From: Pseudoalteromonas gelatinilytica
GTDB lineage: Bacteria > Pseudomonadota > Gammaproteobacteria > Enterobacterales > Alteromonadaceae
DNA length: 64,000 nt
Reading direction: 5' to 3'
NCBI RefSeq assembly: GCF_001641615.1
Contig: NZ_LRRU01000020.1
Location: 640,525-704,524, forward strand
Made by a program: the position numbers and the translations under genes. Numbering within the stretch: position 1 is the stretch's first letter; each line of letters begins with the position of its first letter. Under the pieces are notes generated by a model, which ran no database searches, was not told the origin of the DNA, and saw nothing but the letters and a program-made list of their open reading frames with translations. Of this stretch, positions 46,492 through 60,658 are shown in pieces.

Positions 46492-47817
46492 TTAAATAAA
46501 ACGTTTGATAATAAAATCAACTTTCACACGTTTAGCCTGCCCCAACAGTTTTTTAACCGGTGCAGGATAATCATCCATCGTTTCTAAGTCTTGTGGACCA
46601 GTTAAGCGACGACAATGCTGTAAAATAGCCTGCTTTTCTTGTTCAATTTGCTCAAGAATGTGCTGCTTAGGGTCGTCAATTAAAATACCGTTTTCAATAT
46701 CTAAGCCCCATGCACGCGGATTTAGATTATGGCCACTTAATAAATGCAAACGTTTATCAGCGCAAATCCCTTTTAAGTGAAAAGAATTACTTTCATGCTT
46801 CCAAAGATAAACATTCAAATTACCATTATTGATATGGCGTTTCTGTGACTTTAAAAATTTATACAAAATCGTTTCGTATAAATAAGGTAATGCACCAATC
46901 TTACTAAATGGTTCACTTGGCGGCAGATAAAAATCGTTTGCTGTTTTATCCCCTACCACAATAGTTACTTGCTTACCCTGTTTTAATAAACGACGTAATG
47001 AGCGCATTAAAGGCGCTGGAAAGTTAAAGTAAGGGGTATAAAGAACAAGTTCTTGCTCTGTGGTATCAAATAACGATTTGATTAAACGATTCAGTTTATT
47101 ACTTCGGCGACCTAAACCTAAGAATAAGCGCACACCCAGCTCACCAGCACTCGCTTCTGCAGCACTTTCATAACTTGCCGATTTTAATTCACGCATCAAT
47201 TGTTTTTGGGCGACTTTAATATCATTAAATTTAATAAGTGGTCGCGTATCAATCCGTGGGACCGCCGCTGAACTTAAAAGATGGGTTTCGATAAAATCGA
47301 TAACCGAGTTACATAAGCCTGCTTGATGAACTAAAAAATAACGGTCTAAGCGATAACGGTCATCTTGCTGCAGATATACATTATTTAAACTCGCGCCGCT
47401 GTATAAAAATGTATCATCAATCACAAAGCCTTTTAGATGCAGTACCCCGAAAAGCTCTTTCGCTTTAACAGGAACACCATGTACTTTCACATTTGATTGA
47501 TACTGCTCTTGAAAATCACAATACATGCTGGCATTGCCATCAGATTTTGCTGCGCCAATCAAACCTCGTTGAGCACGGTGGAAATCGACCAGCACTTTAA
47601 CTTCTAACTCAGGGTTAGCAAGCGAGGCTTGATGTAATGCAGTTAAAATTTCACGGCCAGCTTCATCATCTTGTAAATACAAAGCGGTAATATAAATTCT
47701 ATTTTTTGCTGAACCAATTAGACGCAATAGTTCAGTGCGATACTCTTTTGCATTTGTTAAGACTTGAACGTCTTCTGTAGTCAGCCCAAAAGCGGGCTTT
47801 TCCTGCCAAAATACCAT
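46492..47817 (-). CDS. pssA: Phosphatidylserine synthase (phospholipase-D type)
   Basis: 441-residue enzyme of the PLD superfamily that makes phosphatidylserine from CDP-diacylglycerol and serine, the first step to phosphatidylethanolamine. The two HKD motifs are 'VLHLKGFVIDD' (H127) and 'FHLKGICADK' near residue 350. The C-terminal 'SGHNLNPRAWGLDIENGILI' is conserved. E. coli PssA (451 residues) is of similar length. The protein has no membrane segment, as expected for this ribosome- and membrane-associated type. Monocistronic, divergent from trxB. The gap 47818-48105 holds no gene. Confidence 0.95.
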   Translation of the reverse strand: MVFWQEKPAFGLTTEDVQVLTNAKEYRTELLRLIGSAKNRIYITALYLQDDEAGREILTALHQASLANPELEVKVLVDFHRAQRGLIGAAKSDGNASMYCDFQEQYQSNVKVHGVPVKAKELFGVLHLKGFVIDDTFLYSGASLNNVYLQQDDRYRLDRYFLVHQAGLCNSVIDFIETHLLSSAAVPRIDTRPLIKFNDIKVAQKQLMRELKSASYESAAEASAGELGVRLFLGLGRRSNKLNRLIKSLFDTTEQELVLYTPYFNFPAPLMRSLRRLLKQGKQVTIVVGDKTANDFYLPPSEPFSKIGALPYLYETILYKFLKSQKRHINNGNLNVYLWKHESNSFHLKGICADKRLHLLSGHNLNPRAWGLDIENGILIDDPKQHILEQIEQEKQAILQHCRRLTGPQDLETMDDYPAPVKKLLGQAKRVKVDFIIKRFI

Positions 47818-48060
47818 AATTGCCTGTTCGTTTAGTTAGCTCATACCGCGAGCTAATATCAAAATTAGCTAAAACATATCAAAAAATTATTGCTTGGTCA
47901 TGAATTACCGTACTTAGATCACATAACAATTCACGAACAGCTCACTTTATAAGCAAAAAGAAGCATTTAAATTATAATCAGTAAGGATTATTTGACAGCT
48001 TAGCGATTTGACTAAAAAAATAATCAGCGCTTTTGTTTACATCCGCCTTGTTTTTCTTAG

Positions 48061-49056
<996 letters not shown>

Positions 49057-49083
49057 TTAGTTGATCTAAAGCACTAAATACTA

Positions 49084-49111
49084 GGGGCTGTTGCAAAACA
49101 GCCCCTTTTTT
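49084..49111 (+). terminator. Terminator of trxB
   Basis: Stem GGGGCTGTT / AACAGCCCC with a four-base loop and TTTTTT, 27 bases after the stop codon. Confidence 0.9.
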
Positions 49112-49161
49112 ATAGCTAAAATTTTGTTAAAATCAGAGCAAATAACAACGATACCGCTGAC

Positions 49162-49878
49162 ATGATCAAGCAACTTTACCAACTCTCGCCCGAGAGTGTT
49201 GATTTTCCAGACCCAGAACTCGCCCTTGATGAGCCCGATGGCCTATTGGCAATTGGCGGAGATTTATCAGTAGAACGAATTAAAAATGCCTACCAAACCG
49301 GCGTGTTTCCTTGGTTTAGTGATTATGAGCCCATCATGTGGTGGTCACCGAGTATGCGCGGTATTATTGAACTCGATGAATTTCATGTCAGCCGCAGTTT
49401 AAAAAAGCATTTAAAGCGTTTTCCTGTGCGTGTCACCATTAATCACGCATTTGCCCACGTTATCAATGCGTGTCGTGAACAACGTATTGATGCTGAAGGG
49501 ACGTGGATCACAGAGCAAATGATGCATGCCTACATCGAAGCACACCATCAAGGTGTCGCACACAGCCTTGAAATATGGCACGAAGATGAACTCGTTGCAG
49601 GTCTGTATGGCATCATGCAAAACGGTATATTTTGTGGTGAGTCAATGTTTCATAATATTAGTAACGGCTCAAAACTGGCGATGTGGGCGTTAGTCAATTG
49701 GCTAAAGAAACATCAAGCGTATTTTATTGATTGCCAACTAGAAAACCCATATTTAATCACTTTAGGTGCAAAAGTTATCCCACGCGGAGAATTTTTAACT
49801 AGACTTAAGTTAGCGCACAGTTTTGTGCCTAAAAAAGACATGTGGCAACCGCAAGAGTTGATTAATATTTATGACTGA
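49162..49878 (+). CDS. aat: Leucyl/phenylalanyl-tRNA-protein transferase
   Basis: 238-residue cytoplasmic enzyme that adds Leu or Phe from tRNA to N-terminal Arg/Lys of proteins, making them N-end-rule substrates of ClpS-ClpAP. Family blocks: 'GLLAIGGDLSVERIKNAYQTGVFPWF', 'WWSPSMRGII', 'GTWITEQMMHAYIEAH', 'GLYGIMQNGIFCGESMF' and 'FIDCQLENPYLITLGAK'. It overlaps bpt by 8 bases. The ClpS and ClpA genes that use its product lie 2 kb downstream. Confidence 0.97.
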   Translation: MIKQLYQLSPESVDFPDPELALDEPDGLLAIGGDLSVERIKNAYQTGVFPWFSDYEPIMWWSPSMRGIIELDEFHVSRSLKKHLKRFPVRVTINHAFAHVINACREQRIDAEGTWITEQMMHAYIEAHHQGVAHSLEIWHEDELVAGLYGIMQNGIFCGESMFHNISNGSKLAMWALVNWLKKHQAYFIDCQLENPYLITLGAKVIPRGEFLTRLKLAHSFVPKKDMWQPQELINIYD

Positions 49879-50575
49879 GCACTTACCCGCTAGGCTTGGT
49901 TTAAGCCAGCAATTTGATTGCAGTTACTTACCCGATCGTCAGGAACAGCTACTTGTTATACTCGATCCAAGTTGCTATTGCCCTGATAAATTTGAACAAT
50001 TATTAGCGCTGGGTTTTAGACGCAGTGGCGACCAAATCTATCGTCCTCATTGCCCTATTTGTAATGCGTGTAATTCAGTGCGCGTTTTAGCCCAACAATT
50101 TATCCCTTCAAAATCACAAAAGCGCAAATTAAATAAAGCGAAAAAAGTTTTCACCGTTAGTTATAGTGAATACGAGCGTGCAGAATACTACCCGTTATAC
50201 TGCAAATATATCACCCAAAGGCATCAAGATGGCTCCATGTTCCCACCCGATCAGAGCCAATACGAAAGTTTTTTGTTTTGCCAGTGGTTACCTGTCACAT
50301 TTATTGAGTTACGAGATGACGATAAGTTAGTCGCCGTTGCAGTAACCGATTGCATGCATAACGCTATCTCAGCGATTTACACATTTTTTGACCCAGATTA
50401 TGAACACTACAGTATTGGTAGCATCATGATCATGGAGCAAATTCAGTTTGCTAAACAACAAGCAAAACAATTTGTCTATTTGGGATATCAAATCGACGAA
50501 TGCAACAAAATGAAATATAAAACCCAATTTTTGCCTGCACAAAAGCATATTGGCGATGAGTGGTTGGCGATTTAA
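49871..50575 (+). CDS. bpt: Aspartate/glutamate leucyltransferase
   Basis: 234-residue Bpt (ATE1-like) enzyme that adds leucine to N-terminal Asp/Glu, also giving N-end-rule degrons. N-terminal cysteine cluster 'CSYLPDRQEQ', 'HCPICNACNSVRV', and the C-terminal GNAT-like part 'YLGYQIDECNKMKYKTQFLPAQ'. Coupled to aat by an 8-base overlap, so one transcript with aat, and infA follows after 90 bases. Confidence 0.95.
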   Translation: MTEHLPARLGLSQQFDCSYLPDRQEQLLVILDPSCYCPDKFEQLLALGFRRSGDQIYRPHCPICNACNSVRVLAQQFIPSKSQKRKLNKAKKVFTVSYSEYERAEYYPLYCKYITQRHQDGSMFPPDQSQYESFLFCQWLPVTFIELRDDDKLVAVAVTDCMHNAISAIYTFFDPDYEHYSIGSIMIMEQIQFAKQQAKQFVYLGYQIDECNKMKYKTQFLPAQKHIGDEWLAI

Positions 50576-50647
50576 TTTACAAAATTAAGCCCTGTAGCTT
50601 TACTTATTGCTGTATTTTCGGCAAAATCTGCAGCGTTTAACTATTAA

Positions 50648-50884
<237 letters not shown>

Positions 50885-51010
50885 GTTAGTGCGTTAACGA
50901 GAGATTTAGCTTTTTGCTGCTTTGAATGAGCAGATGTGTTTATTACAAAGAGCTAAAAGCGTTTGTTAAATGGTGTTCAAACTAACTTAGTTTTAATTCC
51001 ATTTAATAAA

Positions 51011-51045
51011 CAAAAAGCCCAGCAGTTGCTGGGCTTTTTGTTTTC
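51011..51045. terminator. Bidirectional terminator between infA and clpA
   Basis: Long stem CAAAAAGCCCAGCA / TGCTGGGCTTTTTG with a two-base loop, between convergent genes, 13 bases from the clpA stop codon. Confidence 0.9.
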
Positions 51046-51057
51046 AGTAAAAACAGC

Positions 51058-53328
51058 TTAAGCCGTTTCTAAGCTAGTCTCAAAATCAAAGTGAATTTTC
51101 TTATCTTTCACAGATACTTTAACCGAACCGCCATCAGCGAGTTCACCAAACAAGATTGCGTTTGCTAGTGGCTTTTTAAGCTCCTCTTGAATAACACGTG
51201 CCATCGGACGTGCACCCATTGCTTTATCATAGCCTTTATCTGCCAACCACTCTCTTGCTTTAGAAGTAAGCTCAAAGTTAACTGATTTCTTATCAAGTTG
51301 AGCTTGTAATTCAACAATGAATTTATCAACCACTTGCAAGATAACTTCTTTCTCAAGGTGGTTAAACCAAATGATGTTATCTAAGCGGTTTCTAAACTCT
51401 GGTGAAAACACTTTATTGATTTCACTCATCGCATCGTGTGAATGGTCTTGCTCTGTAAATCCAATCGACTTACGAACCGTTTCTTGTACACCCGCATTTG
51501 TCGTCATCACTAATACCACGTTTCTGAAATCAGCTTTCCGGCCATTATTATCAGTCAGTGTACCGTGATCCATTACTTGCAATAGGATGTTATAAATATC
51601 TGAATGCGCTTTTTCGATTTCGTCTAGTAGTACAACCGCATGCGGATTCTTAATTACCGCTTCAGTTAGTAAGCCACCTTGTTCAAAACCAACATAACCT
51701 GGAGGTGCACCAATTAAACGACTCACCGCATGGCGTTCAACATACTCAGACATATCAAAACGAATAAACTCAACACCCATACACTTAGCAAGTTGCTTAG
51801 TCACCTCTGTTTTACCAACCCCTGTTGGGCCCGCAAATAAGAATGAACCTACTGGCTTGTCTTCGTTAGCAAGGCCTGAGCGCGATAAACGAATTGCCGA
51901 AGTCAGTGCATCAATCGATTGATCTTGTCCAAACACCAGCATCTTCAAGTTGCGATCAAGATTCTTCAATGTTTCTTTATCGCTTGATGAAACACTTTGC
52001 TGAGGAATACGCGCCATTTTAGAGACGATCAACTCAATATCAGCCACACCAATGGTTTTCTTACGTTTCGATGCTGGCTGTAAACGTTGATTCGCCCCAG
52101 CTTCATCGATGACATCAATTGCCTTGTCCGGTAAATGGCGTTCATTGATATATTTAGCACTAAGCTCAGCAGCAGCCTTTAATGCTTTTTGAGTGTAACG
52201 AATACCATGGTGCTCTTCATAACGCTCTTTTAAGCCGTTAAGAATTTTCGTGGTATCAGCCACACTCGGCTCAAGTACATCGATTTTTTGGAAACGACGT
52301 ACTAACGCACGGTCTTTTTCAAAGATATTCTTAAACTCATTGTATGTTGTTGAGCCCATGCAACGTAGCTTACCACTTGAAAGTAATGGTTTAATTAGGT
52401 TCGAAGCATCCATTACGCCACCGGATGCCGCACCGGCACCTATGATGGTATGAATTTCATCAATAAATAAAATTGAACCTGGTTTAGCTTGTAACTCTTT
52501 AAGTAGCGATTTGAAACGTTTTTCAAAATCACCACGGTATTTAGTACCCGCCAATAATGCGCCCATGTCGAGTGAATAAACCACGGCATCAGCAATCACT
52601 TCAGGTACTTCTTTGTTTACGATACGATAAGCAAGGCCTTCTGCAATCGCGGTTTTACCCACCCCTGCTTCACCCACTAAGAGCGGGTTGTTTTTCTTAC
52701 GGCGACATAACACTTGTACAGTGCGCTCAACTTCGTTATCACGGCCGACCAATGGGTCGATATTGCCATCGATAGCTTGCTGATTCAGGTTAGTCGTAAA
52801 GTTTTCAAGTTTAGTTGGCTCTTCGCCTTGTACTTCTTGCACTTCTTCATGTATGTCATCGTGGTCCTCACCGCCGATGTCATCATCTGCTTTTGAGATA
52901 CCATGTGAAATAAAGTTAACAATATCTAAACGATTAACGTCTGATTTTTTAAGTAAATAAACAGCTTGGCTTTCTTGCTCAGAAAAAATAGCAACCAGTA
53001 CATTTACGCCTGTTACTTCGTTTTTGCCCGATGACTGCACGTGAAATACTGCGCGCTGTAGAACACGCTGAAAGCCTAACGTTGGCTGAGTTTCTCTGTC
53101 TTCCTCAAGATCTGGAATAACAGGCGTTGTTTCATCAATAAAATCTGATAATTCGACTTTTAATGCGCTCATATCTACGCCACAGGCGTTTAGCGCTTCT
53201 CCAGCAGAAGGGTTATCGAGCAGTGCAAGTAAAAGATGCTCGACAGTCATAAATTCATGACGACGTGTTCTCGCTTCGCGAAACGCCGCATTCAAGGTTA
53301 GTTCTAAGTCTTTGTTTAGCATTGGCAA
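51058..53328 (-). CDS. clpA: ATP-dependent Clp protease ATP-binding subunit ClpA
   Basis: 756-residue unfoldase partner of ClpP. N-terminal double Clp-N domain ('[20 protein letters not shown]'), first AAA module (Walker A '[14 protein letters not shown]'), second module (Walker A '[14 protein letters not shown]', Walker B '[12 protein letters not shown]'), and the C-terminal D2 domain. It is 65 bases downstream of clpS on the same strand. clpP is not in this window. Confidence 0.97.
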   Translation of the reverse strand: MPMLNKDLELTLNAAFREARTRRHEFMTVEHLLLALLDNPSAGEALNACGVDMSALKVELSDFIDETTPVIPDLEEDRETQPTLGFQRVLQRAVFHVQSSGKNEVTGVNVLVAIFSEQESQAVYLLKKSDVNRLDIVNFISHGISKADDDIGGEDHDDIHEEVQEVQGEEPTKLENFTTNLNQQAIDGNIDPLVGRDNEVERTVQVLCRRKKNNPLLVGEAGVGKTAIAEGLAYRIVNKEVPEVIADAVVYSLDMGALLAGTKYRGDFEKRFKSLLKELQAKPGSILFIDEIHTIIGAGAASGGVMDASNLIKPLLSSGKLRCMGSTTYNEFKNIFEKDRALVRRFQKIDVLEPSVADTTKILNGLKERYEEHHGIRYTQKALKAAAELSAKYINERHLPDKAIDVIDEAGANQRLQPASKRKKTIGVADIELIVSKMARIPQQSVSSSDKETLKNLDRNLKMLVFGQDQSIDALTSAIRLSRSGLANEDKPVGSFLFAGPTGVGKTEVTKQLAKCMGVEFIRFDMSEYVERHAVSRLIGAPPGYVGFEQGGLLTEAVIKNPHAVVLLDEIEKAHSDIYNILLQVMDHGTLTDNNGRKADFRNVVLVMTTNAGVQETVRKSIGFTEQDHSHDAMSEINKVFSPEFRNRLDNIIWFNHLEKEVILQVVDKFIVELQAQLDKKSVNFELTSKAREWLADKGYDKAMGARPMARVIQEELKKPLANAILFGELADGGSVKVSVKDKKIHFDFETSLETA

Positions 53329-53393
53329 CCCCTTACTGAGATAATATTTATATACCGTTGTGACGGGCTAATTGGTTCACCCTACCTTGGTAT

Positions 53394-53711
53394 TTATTCC
53401 TGCTCACAACTACATAGCAGTGGATGCTCGTTGTCTCGCGCGTAACGATTAACTTGTTCAGCTTTGGTATGTGCTACATCAGCGCTGTAAACACCGCATA
53501 TCGCTTTACCATTATGATGAACTTGAAGCATCACATCTGTTGCTCTATCGCTATCCATATTAAAAAACGTCATTAGTACTTCTATCACAAAGTCCATAGG
53601 CGTGTAATCATCATTATTCAAAATGACTTTATATTTTCGCGGTGGTTGCAATTTTTGCTTTTCACTATCGCGAACCGTTTCAATAACACCAGAATCTTTC
53701 ATGCCACTCAT
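53394..53711 (-). CDS. clpS: ClpS adaptor for N-end-rule substrates
   Basis: 105-residue adaptor that hands N-degron proteins, including those made by aat and bpt, to ClpAP. The binding-pocket motif '[16 protein letters not shown]' and '[24 protein letters not shown]' are present. Divergent from cspD, and followed by clpA. Confidence 0.96.
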   Translation of the reverse strand: MSGMKDSGVIETVRDSEKQKLQPPRKYKVILNNDDYTPMDFVIEVLMTFFNMDSDRATDVMLQVHHNGKAICGVYSADVAHTKAEQVNRYARDNEHPLLCSCEQE

Positions 53712-53795
53712 AATTAAATATAGTCTTGTCTTTAGAACTCAAGCAAACTTGAATAAAAAAATAAATAAATTGTTAAAAAATAGTCTAAAACACTT

Positions 53796-53852
53796 GACTG
53801 ACTGGCTAAATAAACTACAGTCAAATATAGATTGATTAATCATTAGTCAGTC
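53796..53852. repeat. Small inverted repeat between clpS and cspD
   Basis: GACTGACT at 53796-53803 and AGTCAGTC at 53845-53852, arms 41 bases apart, in the divergent clpS/cspD promoter region. It could be a regulator site or chance in AT-rich sequence. Confidence 0.35.
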
Positions 53853-53911
53853 TAGCAAATTACACGGTTTAGAATAACTAAATTAGTCAACTTATAGAAG
53901 GATGTAGAAGT

Positions 53912-54127
53912 ATGGCTTGTGGAAAAGTCAAATGGTTCAACAATGCCAAAGGTTTTGGCTTCATCGTAGAAGACGGCAGCGAGACTGATATCTTCGCTCA
54001 TTACTCAACGATTGTAATGGACGGTTATAAAACACTTAAAGCTGGTCAAGATGTAACATTCGAATTGCAACAAGGTCCAAAAGGGTTACACGCAACGAAT
54101 ATTGCGCCTAACGATGAAATCTCTTAG
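53912..54127 (+). CDS. cspD: Cold-shock-domain protein CspD
   Basis: 71-residue single cold-shock domain. RNP1 'KGFGFIV' and RNP2 'DIFAHYS' are present, and 'MDGYKTLKAGQDV' and 'GPKGLHATNI' are the CspD-type blocks. In E. coli CspD binds single-stranded DNA and inhibits replication in stationary phase. Its location divergent from clpS-clpA is the same as in E. coli, which supports the symbol. Confidence 0.93.
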   Translation: MACGKVKWFNNAKGFGFIVEDGSETDIFAHYSTIVMDGYKTLKAGQDVTFELQQGPKGLHATNIAPNDEIS

Positions 54128-56786
<2,659 letters not shown>

Positions 56787-56813
56787 TTCCTTAAACCTAA
56801 TTCATTAGCTAAC

Positions 56814-56864
56814 AAAAGGGCTACCTCTACGTGTGTTGAACACGAAAGAGGTAGCTCTTTTTTT
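56814..56864 (+). terminator. Terminator of icd
   Basis: Long stem GGGCTACCTCT / AGAGGTAGCTC with an inner hairpin CGTGT / ACACG and a run of eight T. Confidence 0.9.
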
Positions 56865-56923
56865 TGCTTAAGCGATTCATGAATTGAATTTTATTATTCT
56901 AAATCAGAAGTTTTAGCTTAAAT

Positions 56924-56963
56924 AGCGACAGGTTTTATCTCTCAAAACGATTAAGTATTATTG
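56924..56963. repeat. Partial copy of the palindromic repeat of 31871-32038
   Basis: AGCGACAGGTTTTATCTCTC followed by AAAACGATTAAGTATTATTG matches the reverse complement of the left half of the repeat near yqhA with only about three mismatches. The remainder of the element is not seen here, so this is a remnant or a related shorter form. Confidence 0.6.
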
Positions 56964-56982
56964 AGAATTGCTAGCATACCTC

Positions 56983-59259
56983 TCACTTATGGCATTCATT
57001 TTCACACCACTTTAGCAAAGCCGTTTTCACGCATTGGTAATCAATCGGCTTAGCAACAAAATCATTCATTCCTGCTGCAAAACATCGCCGTTTATCCGCT
57101 TCAAGTACATTGGCGGTTAAGGCAATAATAGGGGTATCTTTATATGCTGGCATTTTTCTTATGCATATTGTTGCTTGTGGGCCATCAAGTACCGGCATCT
57201 GCATATCCATAAAAATAATATCAAAGTTATTTTGCAGGTTGTTTTCCTCACTATGTTCCTTACATAGCGCAACGGCCTGCTCACCATCCCCTGCTATTTT
57301 TATTGAGCTTATACCAAACTCATTTAACATCGCTTCGATAACAACCTGATTAATATCATTGTCTTCGACGACCAGTACATTTAGTGATGAAAAGTCTAGT
57401 TGTTCTTCTTCGGTTTCTTGCTTATTTACGACTTCAAACTCAGATTGCTCAATAACCTGTGTAGTTTTTAGTTCAAAATAAAAACGAGACCCCTGCCCAA
57501 CCTCACTCTCAACTTGCAAAGGAGCGTCCATTAAATTTAGTAATTTACTTGAGATAGCAAGGCCAAGTCCTGTGCCACCGAAGCGCCGTGTAATTGAGGT
57601 ATCTGCTTGAGAAAACGCTTCAAATAGCTTACCGAGATTTTCTTTTGCGATACCTATTCCTGTATCAATCACGCTAAATTTGATGCTCAGATTATCGCTA
57701 CCAAGCTCGTTAATTTTTACGTTGAGCGTCACACTGCCTTTTTCAGTGAACTTTATTGCATTCCCTAACAGGTTGATAAGCACTTGTTTTAAGCGTGTTT
57801 CATCAGCAAGAAAAATACAATGCAGCAGTTCATCTGCAACAGAAATATGTAATTTGATATGCTTGCTTTTTGCTTGCTCTGCAAATAGATGCTTTAGCTC
57901 ATCTAACAATGAATTTAAGTGAATTGGTATTGGTGCAAGTTCAATTTTAGATGCTTCAATTTTACTGATATCTAAAATGTCATTAATAATGACCAATAGT
58001 CCAGTCCCTGAAGATTGAATAATATTAAGCATCTTCATTTGTTCATGTGTCAGCTTGGTACGCCCAAGCTGCCTTGCCATTCCTAAAATGCCATTCATTG
58101 GAGTGCGAATTTCATGACTCATGTTTGCCAGAAATTCTGACTTAACTTTGGTGGTGTGTTCTGCCGTTTTCTTCGCTTGGGTAAGATCTTGGCTTAACAC
58201 CCGAAATCTATCTGCTGCAGTTGCAAGCACACCAATTTCATCGTTGCGCTTTAAATCATAAATGGGTGCTGATAAATCACCAGCTAAGAAGTATTGAAAA
58301 CTTGCAGTTAAACGTGTGATTGCACGCGATATATGCAGGTGGAAAAAGATGGCAAGCGCGATAATATAAATAACCACGCCAACAGCAAGAAAACGCAGAG
58401 TTTGATCTGTTTTTATGACTGTTTCTTGCGCTTCCCTTTTAATCTTTTGTAATTTTGCTAAAGATTGCTCCCTGAGTTTATCGGCAAGGGTACTGAACTC
58501 AATGGCATCGCCAGCCATAACAACATTAACCAAACTTAAATAGTTTCGGTTAGCCTGCACGCCTTTCGAAAAAGCCTGCTGATATGTTTTTGCATAGTCA
58601 CGGTTTTTGCTTAATTCTGTATTGGTTGACGTTTTATTTGATAAGATAGCTAGTGCCTTATTAACCGCAGCTCTTTTAGAATAATCCTTTTTGGCAAGAA
58701 ACAAGGAAGCATCACGATGCAATTCATGCCATACATTGAGATGCTCGGTGATAACCAGTATTTCTTCAGTGTTAGTCGCCGTTAATTTAAGGCCATTTAA
58801 TTCATTGATGGCAGCTAAATAGATTTGCGGTAACTCAACGTCAGTAAGTTCTGTTTTGATTTCATAACGCTTGGCAAGCACATCTAAATTTTCACCGTAC
58901 CGTGAAATCAGTTGTGTCATTGAATTTAAATACACTTGGCTTTCAAGTTCATCACTTTTCAAATCAACACTTTCTAAGCGTGTTTTTATACTTTCAAAGT
59001 TCTCTATGATTTTACTAAATACCGTTTTACTACCTGAGAATCCATAAACAGAGATATCCCGCTGCATTTCAACGATATCTTTATTTATTCGAAGAATAGC
59101 CACAGCATAATTACTGATACGGCTTATATCGTTAAAGGATGCTTCAATTCTTTGCAATCGCTTGTTCAAGACAAAGTAGCTCGCCCCCATTGCAAGTAAT
59201 ACAAGCGTCAATGCTAATAACACCTTGGCCGCCAAAGACCTAGAAACAATTGTTAGCAA
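56983..59259 (-). CDS. Membrane hybrid sensor histidine kinase with receiver domain
   Basis: 758-residue inner-membrane kinase. One N-terminal helix ('KVLLALTLVLLAMGASYFVL'), a periplasmic all-helical region of about 250 residues, a second helix ('FLAVGVVIYIIALAIFFHL'), HAMP, HisKA with the phosphate-accepting histidine in 'ANMSHEIRTP', a HATPase domain ('NAIKFTEKG', 'DTGIGI', 'GGTGLGLAIS') and a C-terminal receiver with the aspartate near residue 684 ('IIFMDMQMP'). The start is TTG with AAGGAA five bases upstream. It lies 9 bases after the binding-protein gene, so the two are coupled; the output regulator is not encoded next to it. Confidence 0.92.
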   Translation of the reverse strand: MLTIVSRSLAAKVLLALTLVLLAMGASYFVLNKRLQRIEASFNDISRISNYAVAILRINKDIVEMQRDISVYGFSGSKTVFSKIIENFESIKTRLESVDLKSDELESQVYLNSMTQLISRYGENLDVLAKRYEIKTELTDVELPQIYLAAINELNGLKLTATNTEEILVITEHLNVWHELHRDASLFLAKKDYSKRAAVNKALAILSNKTSTNTELSKNRDYAKTYQQAFSKGVQANRNYLSLVNVVMAGDAIEFSTLADKLREQSLAKLQKIKREAQETVIKTDQTLRFLAVGVVIYIIALAIFFHLHISRAITRLTASFQYFLAGDLSAPIYDLKRNDEIGVLATAADRFRVLSQDLTQAKKTAEHTTKVKSEFLANMSHEIRTPMNGILGMARQLGRTKLTHEQMKMLNIIQSSGTGLLVIINDILDISKIEASKIELAPIPIHLNSLLDELKHLFAEQAKSKHIKLHISVADELLHCIFLADETRLKQVLINLLGNAIKFTEKGSVTLNVKINELGSDNLSIKFSVIDTGIGIAKENLGKLFEAFSQADTSITRRFGGTGLGLAISSKLLNLMDAPLQVESEVGQGSRFYFELKTTQVIEQSEFEVVNKQETEEEQLDFSSLNVLVVEDNDINQVVIEAMLNEFGISSIKIAGDGEQAVALCKEHSEENNLQNNFDIIFMDMQMPVLDGPQATICIRKMPAYKDTPIIALTANVLEADKRRCFAAGMNDFVAKPIDYQCVKTALLKWCENECHK

Positions 59260-59268
59260 AGTAATTCC

Positions 59269-60537
59269 TTATGAGTTCAATAACTCATACCATTTATCTA
59301 AACTGTAATCATAGTTAGGCATTACCGTATTCCATACCGCTATATTTGAAAAGCGCTTGATATAGCTGCCTCCATCGCGGACTTGACCCGCTTGCACAGA
59401 TATTTTTCCGTCTGTTCCGCGTAAATCGATGGATGCTTCTTGCCCTTCATACCAATATTGCCATTCAGCTTTTGACATAAGAGGCTGACTCCGCTCTGGG
59501 TTTGAAATGTAATAGCCTTGTCTTGCTATAAACGCGCCTGGGTAGCCAGAAAGCCACCAATTCATGTATTCATAGGCAGCATCTTTAACATGCCCCTGTG
59601 CATTTGCAGATAAGCACATTACCCCATGCCAAGCACGATAGCCTTCTTTTGGAGAGGCATACACAACGGGTATACCTTGCCCTTTGCAAGCGCTGACACC
59701 GGGCGAAAACATGCTTTGAATCGTGACGCGCTTCATTTTCATAAAATCGACGGATTGCGGTACCGAAGTCCAAAAGCCAGCGAAGTGACCCTGCCTTTTC
59801 TTTTGCAATAAAATTGCAAACAGCTGGTCAATTTCGCTAATACTCATATTGCCCATATCTTTAAATGTCATCAGCCCCTGCGCTTCGGCAGCCAGTGCAG
59901 CATCAAAAATACCGATTGTTGGCGCATTAACAAGGGCGACCTTACCTTTATTCTTTTCATCGAGTAACCAAGACCAAGACTCTGTTTCGTAAGGAGTACC
60001 CTGTTTTATAAATTGTGTGTTGTAGCCAAACGAGTCAACATTGTGTACATAAGGCATAAAACTTATTGCATTGGTTGGTGTAGTCGCAAGCGAACCATCT
60101 GCTTGTACGTATAGAAGTTTGTTGGGTGAGTCACCAGCGCCTAATTTAGCATCAGGTACAATTTTTCCCGTTTTAGAAAGTGGATTAATTTCCTGCCAAT
60201 AAGTAAGCCGCTCTGTTTCGATAGGCTGAATTGCACCTGCTTGCCAGAGAATGTTAATTGAATCTGACCATTGCTCATATAAATCGAAACTACTTGGATC
60301 TGAAGCTGCTTTTTGCAACACTGCGGCACTGCCCATTGGAGTAAATTCAATATTAATACCCAGCTCAAGCATCGCTTTTTGCCTGAGCTCTTCTTGTAGA
60401 GTTACGTGGGTGCCCATTACCCTAATTGTAGGCGTGCTCTTCGCGAACACATAAGGAGCCTTGAAAGCAAGTGTTGAAGCCACAGCACCAACACCTAATG
60501 TCTTAAGAAAGTCACGGCGGTTATCAGAGTAGTCCAT
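59269..60537 (-). CDS. Tat-exported PotD-like periplasmic binding protein, partner of the kinase
   Basis: 422-residue extracellular solute-binding protein. N-terminal twin-arginine signal (NRRDFLKTLG with a following hydrophobic stretch and 'FAKSTP'). The fold blocks ('IRVMGTHVTLQEELRQKAM', 'FGYNTQF', 'ESWSWLLDEKNKGKVALVN', 'AAYEYMNWWLSGYPGAF') are those of the spermidine/putrescine-binding PotD family. No ABC permease or ATPase is linked, and the hybrid kinase starts 9 bases downstream. I infer that it serves as a ligand sensor for that kinase, in the manner of NspS for MbaA in Vibrio. The ligand is unknown. Confidence 0.85.
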   Translation of the reverse strand: MDYSDNRRDFLKTLGVGAVASTLAFKAPYVFAKSTPTIRVMGTHVTLQEELRQKAMLELGINIEFTPMGSAAVLQKAASDPSSFDLYEQWSDSINILWQAGAIQPIETERLTYWQEINPLSKTGKIVPDAKLGAGDSPNKLLYVQADGSLATTPTNAISFMPYVHNVDSFGYNTQFIKQGTPYETESWSWLLDEKNKGKVALVNAPTIGIFDAALAAEAQGLMTFKDMGNMSISEIDQLFAILLQKKRQGHFAGFWTSVPQSVDFMKMKRVTIQSMFSPGVSACKGQGIPVVYASPKEGYRAWHGVMCLSANAQGHVKDAAYEYMNWWLSGYPGAFIARQGYYISNPERSQPLMSKAEWQYWYEGQEASIDLRGTDGKISVQAGQVRDGGSYIKRFSNIAVWNTVMPNYDYSLDKWYELLNS

Positions 60538-60658
60538 TTAGCAATCCAACATTTTAAACCCATTAAAAGTATAGGTTAAATTTCGAAATTGCCTAAAATA
60601 AGTACTAATTTACCTTGTTATAATTTTTCTATCCTGAGCAGCCATACAACACGAATGC

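Noticed and set aside
50885..51057. Possible serine tRNA between infA and clpA, as in the E. coli region
   Set aside because: No cloverleaf or conserved TTCRANY and CCA-stem sequences; only the bidirectional terminator is seen.
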